Part shown: positions 18,017 through 25,705 of the stretch, piece after piece
How positions within the stretch are numbered: the first letter of the stretch is position 1
Layout of the letters: each line of letters starts with the position of its first letter
IMG/VR virus record: IMGVR_UViG_3300033153_015382
Location: 1-64,000 of that record
DNA length: 64,000 nt
Direction: 5' to 3' (one strand)
DNA from: a virus
Notes under the pieces: generated by a model
Database searches by the model: none
What the model saw: the letters and a program-made list of their open reading frames with translations, nothing else
What the model was told of the DNA's origin: nothing
Program-made: the position numbers and the translations under genes

Positions 18017-18309
18017 GAACATGTATGGTCGGGGGGTCTAGAAGCGGGACAACAGTGGTGAGTTGTTTGTTGAGGCTATTTCCTCGCTTATTCGCCGTCA
18101 ATGAAGCTCGACGGAAGCCGAGAGAGCTCGGCCTAGAGGTCAATATAATTTTTATTCATCTCGAGAATTTTCTGCTATCAATAAGAAGAAAAATCGTGTG
18201 GGCTATTTCAAACATTTTATTCCCGATTAGCAAAAACAGTTTTCTAATGAAGCAAAGAAATATCTTAAAAAATATAAGTACATCTGATTTTTTCAAACTT
18301 TCTTCTTGA
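18013..18309 (+). pseudogene. Truncated sulfotransferase-like gene
   Basis: A 98-aa ORF beginning M-R-T-C-M-V-G-G-S-R-S-G-T-T-V-V-S-C-L-L-R, a clear sulfotransferase P-loop start. After residue about 35 the sequence becomes hydrophobic and AT-rich, and the later motifs (R-x-x-R, R-Y-E-D) are absent. It is the last gene of the plus-strand carbohydrate cluster; the 3' part appears to have been lost or replaced. Confidence 0.5.
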
Positions 18310-18335
18310 CCCCGCTCCTCTTTCTGTGGTATTCT
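18306..18335 (+). promoter_or_regulatory. Sigma70-type promoter for the nuclease/primase genes
   Basis: -35 TTGACC at 18306-18311, 18-nt spacer, -10 TATTCT at 18330-18335 with a TGG extended -10 (TGn). It lies just before ATG 18364, which has AAAGGAGCG at 18352. It separates the carbohydrate cluster from the replication-type genes. Confidence 0.7.
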
Positions 18336-18363
18336 TATTTCGAACTTTACCAAAGGAGCGAGA

Positions 18364-19305
18364 ATGTCTCAAGACTACCTTAACTCTGGTGGCTATGACA
18401 GCTATAGCTTTTGGGGTGACATTGACGAACATGTCACCAGAATCAAGCCAGTTTCAAAACACAGCAAGAACTTTTATCCTTCAGAAGCTTCGGTTGTTTT
18501 AACCGATGAGTACGGAGATCGCAAAGTAGAGGGAGCTTGTTTAAGGAAGGCCTTCTATCGTATCAAGGCTTTTCAGCCTGCCCCCCCGAGAGTATATTCA
18601 GAATACATATTCCAGCAGGGACGTGATTGTGAGAAGGCTATCATCAATTGGGCCAAAGAGCGGGGTCGCTGGGTAGACAATAGCCATAAATTTTCCACTA
18701 GTGAGCTGGGGTTCCCCATTAAGGGAGAGCTTGACGGGATATTCATAGAGCCACATACGGGGAACCTGTACATAATGGAAGCAAAAACTTTTTATGGATA
18801 TTACGCGACTAAAGAGATAATGGGCAACTATAAGCAAAAGGGATTCCCTAAGATGTCTCATTTGCTTCAATTGCTTCTCTATGTCTACCTATTCAGGCCC
18901 AACAGTGGGTTTAATTTCACTGACTATGAGATTCCTTATGGACGTCTTGTTTATTGGGCTCGAGATAACGCTGCCAATCGAAAAACTTTCAAAGTTGAAT
19001 TAAAGCAAGAGGGCGAGATATTTTTTCCTGTGGTCGAAGGCGAAGTTGTTCGTACTTTTACCGTGAATGACATGATTGCTCGATATCGAAAGCTTAAGGA
19101 ACATTTGGATAACGATGAGGTTCCACCTCGCGATTTTGAACATCAGTATTCTCCCGAAAAGATAAGGGATTTTTTTGAAAAAGGAAAAGTTTCCAAGAAA
19201 GCCTTTGGTGATTGGCAGAAGAGGAAGAAAGTGCCGGGAGACCCCCTTTGTTCCCCGACTTATTGTCCCTATTTCCACCATTGTTACGAACGAGCCAACC
19301 TCTAA
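18364..19305 (+). CDS. Cas4/RecB-like PD-(D/E)XK exonuclease with Fe-S cysteines
   Basis: A 313-aa nuclease. The PD-(D/E)XK core is visible: G-E-L-D-G-I (D124), then I-M-E-A-K (E139, K141), then Q-L-L-L-Y-V-Y. One cysteine lies early (C59) and three near the end (C296, C301, C307 in C-x4-C-x5-C), the Cas4/AddB layout for a 4Fe-4S cluster. Such enzymes process DNA ends in recombination or replication. It is the first gene after a promoter and directly precedes the primase-helicase, suggesting a replication or recombination role rather than CRISPR adaptation; there is no CRISPR array in the window. Confidence 0.8.
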   Translation: MSQDYLNSGGYDSYSFWGDIDEHVTRIKPVSKHSKNFYPSEASVVLTDEYGDRKVEGACLRKAFYRIKAFQPAPPRVYSEYIFQQGRDCEKAIINWAKERGRWVDNSHKFSTSELGFPIKGELDGIFIEPHTGNLYIMEAKTFYGYYATKEIMGNYKQKGFPKMSHLLQLLLYVYLFRPNSGFNFTDYEIPYGRLVYWARDNAANRKTFKVELKQEGEIFFPVVEGEVVRTFTVNDMIARYRKLKEHLDNDEVPPRDFEHQYSPEKIRDFFEKGKVSKKAFGDWQKRKKVPGDPLCSPTYCPYFHHCYERANL

Positions 19306-19322
19306 AACTAGCAGGTATCCAG

Positions 19323-22271
19323 ATGCCTAAGATCAAGAATCTTGAAGAACTGATGGACAAGTTGACCCCTAAGCTTGAACATTATCTTCGTTCTTTCGGG
19401 ATAGAAACTGAAAGAAACTTTAGCTGCATTAGCCCCGACCATGAAGACAGAAACCCATCTTGCAGTATTCAAGGAAATGACAAGAGGACCTTTTTTTGTC
19501 ATGGCTGTGGGATCGAAGGCGGGATATTCGCTGCTTGCCACTATCTAGAAGGCAAGCCTTTGCATGGGCAGCATTTTGTCCAGGAAAATGTTCGTTATTT
19601 AGCGGATAAGTTTGGCATAGAATACGAGATGGAAGAGGCCTCTGAGGCGGAGTTGTATCGGTTTGACACTCTGCGGGCTTACCAAGCGGCCGCCGAATAC
19701 ATCCGAAGAGTTCCCAAAAGCAAGAAGGCTCTAAAAGAGATTAAGAGGCGGGGATGGACTGAAGAATTGTGTTTTCGCGAGGGAGTAGGCGCTGTTGAAG
19801 ATTTTAAAAGCTTTAGGGAGTATCTAAAGGACAAGGGGTTTGCCGCAGGGTTTCTAGATGACATAGACCTTGGTCGCAAGGACATGTTTAACGAAGAAAA
19901 CCTCATTTTTACTATTCGAGATGAAACGGGTCACCCCGTAGGCTTTGCCTGTAAAATTTTATCTGACTACAACAAGGGCGCCAAGTACGTAAATCAAAAA
20001 ACCACTGGCCAGAAGTGCAATATCTACAAAAAGGGAGAGCGTCTTTACGGGTTTGATTATGTCATGCAGGTTTTTCGGGATGACCCCCCATTTATCTATG
20101 TGTTTGAAGGTTACAGTGACGTTCTGACAGCTCGTCAGAATGGTATCGAAAATTGTTGTGCCGTTGGGGGTGTAAATTTTACCTATGAGCATCTTAGGCT
20201 CTTAAAGACCAATAACTTTTACAAGATATGCCTGTGTTTGGACGGAGATGCGAGAGGACAGGGAGCCACATCTCGTTTATTAGATAATATATTCTCTGAT
20301 CATAAAGATGTAGACTTATATGTCATAGATATTCCCGAAGAAGAGGATCCTGACGGTTACATCAGGAAACATGGAATAGAAAAATTTAAAAGGCTCCAGC
20401 AAAAAACGGCCTTTGAGTGGCGGCTCAACCAGTTCGAAGACTTAGGAGATGATGAGGCTATTTGCGCGGCCATGATACCTCTTGTGGTAAATGAGCCCAG
20501 CTATATTAAGCAAGAAAAGATGGTCAGTCTTCTTTCTAATCACACAGGAATTTCCCTTCAAGCTATCCAAAGCGAAGTCCAACGTCAGCAGAGTGACTTT
20601 GAGAACAAAAAATCCCTGGAGAGGCGAGATATCATTAAGAGAATGATAAAGCGCCTAGAATTTGATCCCGGACAAGCCGAAGGGGTAATAGCAGAGACCG
20701 AGTCAGAGTTGCATAATTTGATGCGTAAGTATAACGAGGACTCACTCTCTCCCGATTCTTTTCTCAGCCTCCTAGAAGCCCAGAAACGAGAGCAAGAAGA
20801 GAAGGGAGACGAGTTTAGTGGATTCATACTTGGAGAAGATCTAGAGGAGTTTCAGAACGTTTTAAATGGAGAGTGGAAGGAAGATGTTTTTTGTGTGCTT
20901 GGGGGCAGAAGTAACGCCGGGAAGTGCCTTCCGGAAAGTGCAATGGTACTAACTGGTTCAGGAGAATACAAAAGCATCAAGGATATGGTTGAAGGAAAAG
21001 ACGATAGCGTGATAGCGATGGATAAGTTTCATAAAATGGTCCCAGCTAAGGTCATCGGTTGGCAAAATGTTGGAGAGAAACAATGCGCTAATATCAAAAC
21101 GATTGACGGGATAAGTATCGAGGCCGCTTATACTCATCCGTTTTATACGCTGAACGGGTGGAAAAAAGTGTCGGAATTGCAAAAAGGAGATAGGGTCGCC
21201 ATTGCTTCAGATTTGACCTGTTTGAACAAGGGGTATGAACGAGGCATTTCTGGAGATGACACTGAACTTCTGGGGCACCATATAGGAGACGGAGCTATTA
21301 CTGAAGGAGATATATGCTTTGCGGAAATCACAGAAATAGAAAACGTTGGGAGAAAGGAGTGCTATGACCTGGAAGTCGAAAAGCATCATACTTTCTTGGC
21401 TAATGATTTTGTAGTGCACAATAGCAGCTTGTGCGTAAAACTCGGAGTGGCTATTGCGTCTCATTTGGAGAATGATGCTTGTGTTATTTACCATTCGATA
21501 GATGATTCGGCCAGGCAAATACTTCCCAAGTTTGTTTGTGTTTCCGAAGGCAGTCGTTTATTAGAGATTAACCAGGTGGTGAATCCTGGATACCATATGG
21601 CCCAAGGACGAAAAGATATTGTGCAGCGAAGGAATGCTGGGTATGAGACTCTTCGCCAATTAGGGGCTGAGGGACGATTGATTCTTAAGGATTCGGGGAA
21701 TGGAAATTCTCTGGCTTTTTCGGAGTCTCTTGTTAAGTACTATAGAAGCAAATACCCCTCTAGGCGCCTTGTTTATATATTAGATAACTTTCACAAACTC
21801 AGCGACCTTGCCAGTTCTGATGTAGATCAAGGGACCTATAAGGCTATGTCTCAGCGGATAAAAGAGATGGCATGTAAGTATAGGGCTGCTGTGATTGCTA
21901 CTGTTGAATACACTAAGCTTGTGCCGGGAACTCGTCCAACCAACTATAATATATCCAATAGCGTACAAATAGACTATGACGCCAATTTAGCCCTACACCT
22001 TTATAATGAGCTTCACGAGATTAGAGGCCGGGCTGAAAATTATCATGTTGTCACTGTTAATTCTGAAGTAATGAAGCTCCCCCGTATTGAAATGGATTTT
22101 GGAAAGAACAAGATCACAGATTTTAAGGGAAGTCTTTGCTTTAATTTCTATCCATATTGCTCAGATATAGAGGGGGTTCGGTGGGACGAAGTAGAGAGGG
22201 AGAAAGAAGAGAGAAAGCCGGAGCCTTCGAGTAGCTCGAGTTCTGGGAGGTATGAGAATATTTTTAAATAG
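19323..22271 (+). CDS. Bifunctional DNA primase-helicase with an intein
   Basis: The 982-aa precursor has a zinc-binding primase module (C35, H40, C59-x-x-C62), a TOPRIM domain (F-E-G-Y-S-D near residue 261; L-D-G-D near 307) and a DnaB/gp4-type helicase domain. The Walker A sequence G-R-S-N-A-G-K at residues 528-534 is cut by an intein (535-700) and resumes with S-S-L. Walker B is V-Y-I-L-D-N-F-H. This is the T7 gp4-like arrangement: primer synthesis and unwinding in one protein. I prefer ATG 19323 to upstream in-frame starts, which overlap the nuclease gene. The C-terminus is Ser-rich. Confidence 0.88.
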   Translation: MPKIKNLEELMDKLTPKLEHYLRSFGIETERNFSCISPDHEDRNPSCSIQGNDKRTFFCHGCGIEGGIFAACHYLEGKPLHGQHFVQENVRYLADKFGIEYEMEEASEAELYRFDTLRAYQAAAEYIRRVPKSKKALKEIKRRGWTEELCFREGVGAVEDFKSFREYLKDKGFAAGFLDDIDLGRKDMFNEENLIFTIRDETGHPVGFACKILSDYNKGAKYVNQKTTGQKCNIYKKGERLYGFDYVMQVFRDDPPFIYVFEGYSDVLTARQNGIENCCAVGGVNFTYEHLRLLKTNNFYKICLCLDGDARGQGATSRLLDNIFSDHKDVDLYVIDIPEEEDPDGYIRKHGIEKFKRLQQKTAFEWRLNQFEDLGDDEAICAAMIPLVVNEPSYIKQEKMVSLLSNHTGISLQAIQSEVQRQQSDFENKKSLERRDIIKRMIKRLEFDPGQAEGVIAETESELHNLMRKYNEDSLSPDSFLSLLEAQKREQEEKGDEFSGFILGEDLEEFQNVLNGEWKEDVFCVLGGRSNAGKCLPESAMVLTGSGEYKSIKDMVEGKDDSVIAMDKFHKMVPAKVIGWQNVGEKQCANIKTIDGISIEAAYTHPFYTLNGWKKVSELQKGDRVAIASDLTCLNKGYERGISGDDTELLGHHIGDGAITEGDICFAEITEIENVGRKECYDLEVEKHHTFLANDFVVHNSSLCVKLGVAIASHLENDACVIYHSIDDSARQILPKFVCVSEGSRLLEINQVVNPGYHMAQGRKDIVQRRNAGYETLRQLGAEGRLILKDSGNGNSLAFSESLVKYYRSKYPSRRLVYILDNFHKLSDLASSDVDQGTYKAMSQRIKEMACKYRAAVIATVEYTKLVPGTRPTNYNISNSVQIDYDANLALHLYNELHEIRGRAENYHVVTVNSEVMKLPRIEMDFGKNKITDFKGSLCFNFYPYCSDIEGVRWDEVEREKEERKPEPSSSSSSGRYENIFK
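20925..21422 (+). other. Mini-intein in the helicase P-loop
   Basis: Residues C535-N700 (166 aa). It begins C-L-P-E-S-A-M-V-L-T and ends F-V-V-H-N followed by Ser, with the canonical His-Asn end. A short remnant L-L-G-H-H-I-G-D-G resembles a LAGLIDADG motif, but there is no room for a homing endonuclease, so this is a mini-intein with the endonuclease deleted. It sits between Lys and Ser of the Walker A motif, so ATPase activity depends on splicing. Confidence 0.88.
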
Positions 22272-22279
22272 GAATTTTC

Positions 22280-23044
22280 GTGGGAACTATTGAAGTCTTT
22301 TTTTTGATTTTAGGACTGGCTATAGTTTGTGAGGCAATCGATGCTTCTATTGGGATGGGTTATGGTACCATTTTGAGCCCTTTGCTGATAATATTAGGGT
22401 TTTCGCCTCTTGTTGTCGCCCCAAGTATCTTGCTGTCTCAAGCCTTGGGGGGAGGTATCGCTGCGTTTAAGCACCATCATTATGGCAATGTGTCATTTCT
22501 TCCGAAGTCTATAAACTTAAAGTCGGGGCTATTGATTGGGGGGCTGGGTTTGGTGGCGGTGACTGGCTCGGCCTTTTTGGCTGTTTCAGTCCCAAAGTAT
22601 ATACTGAAAACCTATATCGGGGTTGTTGTTTTAGCCATGGGGGGGCTTCTTTTAGCGAATCTAAGGTTCTCTTTTTCTTGGCTAAAGATGTTAACGTTGA
22701 GTATCGTTGGCGCGTTTAATAAAGGCTGGTTCGGTGGTGGTTTTGGACCGATTACTACTTCTGGGCAAATTATTGTAGGGCAAGACCACAAGAATGCTAT
22801 CGGGGTAACCACTTTCGCAGAGGTTCCGATTTGTTTAGCTGGATTTTTAACCTTCTTGCTAATCAACGGAACGGGCCTTTTTTCTTTTCCTCTTATTTAT
22901 GCCATGTGCCTTGGGGCTATGATAGGAGCCCCCCTGGGTGCCAGAGTAACTAAATGGATTAAGCTCGCCCATATGAGATACTTTGTCGGAGCAACAGTTC
23001 TTGTATTGGGAGCCTGGACTCTCTTAAAAACTTGGGTATTTTAA
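22280..23044 (+). CDS. TauE/SafE (TSUP) family membrane transporter
   Basis: A 254-aa integral membrane protein with about eight hydrophobic segments. The N-terminal half has G-M-G-Y-G-T-I-L-S-P and the second half G-W-F-G-G-G-F-G-P-I, the two inverted repeats of the TSUP family. Known members export sulfite, sulfoacetate or related sulfur compounds. Start is GTG 22280, 8 nt after the primase-helicase stop. Given the sulfotransferase genes upstream, a role in sulfur supply or removal is possible; substrate specificity cannot be told from sequence. Confidence 0.8.
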   Translation: MGTIEVFFLILGLAIVCEAIDASIGMGYGTILSPLLIILGFSPLVVAPSILLSQALGGGIAAFKHHHYGNVSFLPKSINLKSGLLIGGLGLVAVTGSAFLAVSVPKYILKTYIGVVVLAMGGLLLANLRFSFSWLKMLTLSIVGAFNKGWFGGGFGPITTSGQIIVGQDHKNAIGVTTFAEVPICLAGFLTFLLINGTGLFSFPLIYAMCLGAMIGAPLGARVTKWIKLAHMRYFVGATVLVLGAWTLLKTWVF

Positions 23045-23057
23045 AAAGGAGTTTTAG

Positions 23058-24179
23058 ATGACTGTGAATTTTGTTGACATTCCGGGGCAATGGGCCCCCT
23101 TGCAAGACAAAATTTTTGAGGAGATGAAGGAGGCGGCCAACAAGGGGGCTTTCGTCGGGGGAGAAAATCTTAAGCGATTCGAATCAAGTTTGGCTGACTA
23201 TGTTGGTGTTGACCATGCCATTGCGTGTAATTCTGGTACAGCGGCCCTTCAGTTGATTCTGATGGGACTCGGGGTAGGTCCGGGTGACGAAGTAATTCTT
23301 CCCGTTAATACTTTTATTGCTACTTATTTTGCCGTTCAGCATGTTGGTGCAACAGCGGTATTGGTTGACTGCGAAAGCCAAGGATACACTATAGACCCCT
23401 TCTTGGTTAGGATGGCCGTTACGGATAAGACTAAGGCCATAATAGCCGTACATTTGTATGGTCAATGTGCCCTAATGGAGGAACTCGCCGAAATTGCCGA
23501 CGACTACAACCTTTTTCTAATAGAGGATTCCGCCCAAGCCCTAGGAGCCCAAAGAAACGGCAAGATGACTGGCTCTATTGGCTTTGCGGCAGGAATAAGT
23601 TTTTATCCAGCTAAAAACTTGGGTGCTTGGGGAGAGGGTGGAGCTGTTACCACGAACGATGACTTACTTGCCAAGCGTATTAGACGGATACTTGATCAGG
23701 GACAAAAAGAAAAGTATGTACACACAGAGTTAGGACATAATTTTCGTCTTCCTCCTCTGCAATCTATCCCACTTTATTATGGCCTGAAGGAGCTCGATGA
23801 TTGGAACAATAATCGGCGTTCTGCGGCAGACATGTATCGGGCCGGGATAGAGAGAGAAGGAAGTTGCCCCGTTGAATTAGAGGGAAATAGGCACGTTTAT
23901 CATTTGTTTGAGTTCAATGCGGGTGGTTATCGGGATGAGCTTAAGGAATATTTGGCGGAGAAAAATATACCCGTTGGGCTACATTATCCTCGCCTAATTT
24001 GTGATCAACCTATTTTTTGCAAACGGAGTCGAACAAGTTACTGCATGGGAGACAAGATGTTTTTTAAGGCTCGCCATGTAGTCCGCAAACTTTTGTCCCT
24101 CCCCATGCACCCTCTGATGTCCAAGGGGGACGTAAATGAAATTTGTGGTGCGATAAAGGATTTTTACGACAGCTTGTGA
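23058..24179 (+). CDS. DegT/DnrJ/EryC1/StrS sugar aminotransferase
   Basis: A 373-aa PLP-dependent aminotransferase (QdtB/FdtB/WecE-like). Features: N-S-G-T-A-A-L (phosphate-binding), E-D-S-A-Q-A-L-G (PLP pyridine Asp), and Y-P-A-K-N-L-G-A with the Schiff-base lysine at about residue 186. Members convert a keto nucleotide-sugar to an amino-sugar with glutamate. Its 3' end overlaps by 16 nt the convergent hexapeptide N-acetyltransferase, which could acetylate its product. Confidence 0.85.
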   Translation: MTVNFVDIPGQWAPLQDKIFEEMKEAANKGAFVGGENLKRFESSLADYVGVDHAIACNSGTAALQLILMGLGVGPGDEVILPVNTFIATYFAVQHVGATAVLVDCESQGYTIDPFLVRMAVTDKTKAIIAVHLYGQCALMEELAEIADDYNLFLIEDSAQALGAQRNGKMTGSIGFAAGISFYPAKNLGAWGEGGAVTTNDDLLAKRIRRILDQGQKEKYVHTELGHNFRLPPLQSIPLYYGLKELDDWNNNRRSAADMYRAGIEREGSCPVELEGNRHVYHLFEFNAGGYRDELKEYLAEKNIPVGLHYPRLICDQPIFCKRSRTSYCMGDKMFFKARHVVRKLLSLPMHPLMSKGDVNEICGAIKDFYDSL

Positions 24180-24634
24180 GCCGGATTTCCCACCCAGATC
24201 TCTCCTGCCGGTACGTCTTTTGTGACAACAGCTCCAGCCCCTATTAGGGCTCCTTCTCCGATAGTAATCCCACAAAGAATAGTGGCGTTTGACCCTATTG
24301 AGGCACCCTTTTTCACTACTGTTTCTTCGCAAGTCCAATCGTCAGCCCCTTCTAGGGAGCCATTTGGATTACAGGAGCGAGGAAGCCGGTCATTGATAAA
24401 CATTACCCCATGTCCGACAAAGACTTCGTTTTCTATTCTGACGCCAGAACATATGAAGGAGTGAGAGCTTATTTTACAGCGTTCACCGATGACTACGCCC
24501 TCTTGTATTTCTGTAAAAGGCCCGATAAACGTGTCAGAACCTATTTCGCAGTCATATAGATTGACGGGAAAGACGCATCGAACGTTTTCGCCCTCTTTGA
24601 CGTCGTCTCTTACTTGGCAACGATAAGTTTTCAT
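24164..24634 (-). CDS. Hexapeptide sugar N-acetyltransferase (WbbJ/FdtC-like)
   Basis: A 156-aa left-handed beta-helix acetyltransferase. Hexapeptide turns run through most of the protein (I-G-S-D-T-F-I-G-P, V-V-I-G-E-R), and the end is I-G-A-G-A-V-V-T-K-D-V-P-A-G followed by G-N-P-A-H-K. F-I-N-D-R-L-P-R-S is typical of the FdtC/QdtC group that N-acetylates 3-amino-3,6-dideoxy sugars. It is convergent with, and overlaps, the aminotransferase gene, so the pair probably makes a 3-acetamido sugar. The specific sugar is inferred. Confidence 0.8.
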   Translation of the reverse strand: MKTYRCQVRDDVKEGENVRCVFPVNLYDCEIGSDTFIGPFTEIQEGVVIGERCKISSHSFICSGVRIENEVFVGHGVMFINDRLPRSCNPNGSLEGADDWTCEETVVKKGASIGSNATILCGITIGEGALIGAGAVVTKDVPAGEIWVGNPAHKLS

Positions 24635-24834
24635 GCTGAAGTTTGTAGAATGCCGAGTTGACTTTCTATGTCATCAAGGCTACTTTTAATCTCCTCTATC
24701 TCTTGTTGTCTTAGGGCATAAAGTTGTCTCAGCTGCTGTATGGATGCAAGATTTTGCACAGCTGTCTGAAGATCCGTAATTGCTTGCTCTATGGCCAAAA
24801 GTCTTGACTCAAGTTGCTCTGTTGTCATTGCCAT
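24631..24834 (-). CDS. Small coiled-coil protein
   Basis: A 67-aa protein; ATG 24834 has AAGGAG 8 nt upstream. Nearly the whole chain is a heptad-rich coiled coil (Q-L-E-S-R-L-L-A-I-E-Q-A-I onwards). It overlaps by 4 nt the acetyltransferase gene and by 10 nt the holin-like gene. No family recognised; its place between membrane proteins suggests a lysis or envelope accessory. Confidence 0.6.
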   Translation of the reverse strand: MAMTTEQLESRLLAIEQAITDLQTAVQNLASIQQLRQLYALRQQEIEEIKSSLDDIESQLGILQTSA

Positions 24835-25052
24835 TTTGAAACTCCTTGTGGCCTCTGGGGTTTTATACTGTTGTCGCTGGCTTTTTCCTTGACCCATTGT
24901 TCTGCGACACGTCCGCCACAAAGAAGGGCGAATAGTGTCCCAATTGCTCCGCAAATCACGGGCGTCTGGGACAGGTCTAGGGGGGCTATCCCGCAAATAA
25001 CCAGTAGGGCAAGGCAAAATCCTAGGAGTTTTACGCTAATTAGTTTAGTCAT
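24825..25052 (-). CDS. Two-TM holin-like membrane protein
   Basis: A 75-aa protein with two hydrophobic segments (about residues 8-27 and 32-46) joined by a short turn, then a charged C-terminus. This is the class II holin pattern. No signature motif proves the function. It is translationally coupled (4-nt overlap) to the TM/coiled-coil gene upstream. Confidence 0.5.
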   Translation of the reverse strand: MTKLISVKLLGFCLALLVICGIAPLDLSQTPVICGAIGTLFALLCGGRVAEQWVKEKASDNSIKPQRPQGVSKWQ

Positions 25053-25384
25053 CTATCTTTTCCAAGTATCAGTTCCAAGATTCTTTGTACGGTTTTCGCG
25101 ATATCGTCGACTTTTTTCTCGGTATTTTCTGTTTTTTCTTTGATAGTCGCTATATCTGAAACGAGTGTGCTGACCTTTTTGGCCGTAGAAGACCGCTCTT
25201 CGTAAGCAATTTTGACGTCCTCTTTGAGGCCGTCTATCTCTGCGCTTTTTCCTCCGTAAGAATACGCAAAGGATCCTAGGGAGGTCAATAGGGCTACTGC
25301 CGATGCTATGGCTGTTATATACGAGAATAGTTTTAATTTTTCTTTTGAAGGAGAGTCAGTGTTTTTCGCGACGGCTTTGGGCAT
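25049..25384 (-). CDS. TM plus coiled-coil protein (lysis-associated candidate)
   Basis: A 111-aa protein: a short charged N-terminus, one TM segment at residues about 20-42, then a long coiled coil to the end. Size and layout resemble phage lysis accessory proteins (XhlA-like or inner-membrane spanin-like), but none of their specific motifs is visible. First gene of a four-gene leftward operon behind the promoter at 25417-25445. Confidence 0.5.
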   Translation of the reverse strand: MPKAVAKNTDSPSKEKLKLFSYITAIASAVALLTSLGSFAYSYGGKSAEIDGLKEDVKIAYEERSSTAKKVSTLVSDIATIKEKTENTEKKVDDIAKTVQRILELILGKDR

Positions 25385-25416
25385 GAGAGGCTCCCGAAAT
25401 CATTATCCTGTAAATA

Positions 25417-25445
25417 AGTATATCATTTTCCTTTGAGCTTGACAA
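25417..25445 (-). promoter_or_regulatory. Leftward promoter for the lysis-like operon
   Basis: On the minus strand: -35 TTGTCA (25445-25440), 17-nt spacer, -10 TATACT (25422-25417) preceded by TGA (extended -10). It drives 25384 and downstream genes. Its -35 box overlaps the -35 of the rightward promoter by five bases. Confidence 0.65.
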
Positions 25446-25468
25446 GCTGGGGGTAAGCGCGATATAAT
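25439..25468 (+). promoter_or_regulatory. Consensus rightward sigma70 promoter
   Basis: -35 TTGACA (25439-25444), 18-nt spacer, -10 TATAAT (25463-25468), both perfect hexamers. It drives the plus-strand block beginning at 25529. Confidence 0.8.
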
Positions 25469-25528
25469 AGACAGGTAACTGCCTAGGAGTTTTCGTGTTT
25501 TCCCGTTCACAGCCAAGAGGAGTAAGAG

Positions 25529-25705
25529 ATGCCGATGTACGACTATGTCTGTACTGAGTGCGGAAGGGTTCAGGAAAAAACTCACAAAATTTCAGAAAAT
25601 AATACCGAGCCCTGTGAAGAATGCGGGGCTCCTCCAGAAAGTCTAGAGAAAAAATTTTCTTCTTTTTCCAAACATGTTAGCTGGACGACCTGGAGAGTGC
25701 GATGA
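25529..25705 (+). CDS. FmdB-like zinc-ribbon protein
   Basis: A 58-aa protein starting M-P-M-Y-D-Y-V-C-T-E-C-G with a second knuckle C-E-E-C-G near residue 33, as in FmdB-family putative regulators (M-P-x-Y-x-Y-x-C). It has AGAGGAG upstream and lies right behind a consensus promoter. It ends in an ATGA overlap with the next gene. DNA or protein binding is not established. Confidence 0.75.
   Translation: MPMYDYVCTECGRVQEKTHKISENNTEPCEECGAPPESLEKKFSSFSKHVSWTTWRVR

Noticed and set aside
18364-19305. CRISPR-Cas adaptation module from the Cas4-like gene
   Set aside because: No Cas1/Cas2 and no direct-repeat array in the window; phages often have Cas4-like nucleases alone.
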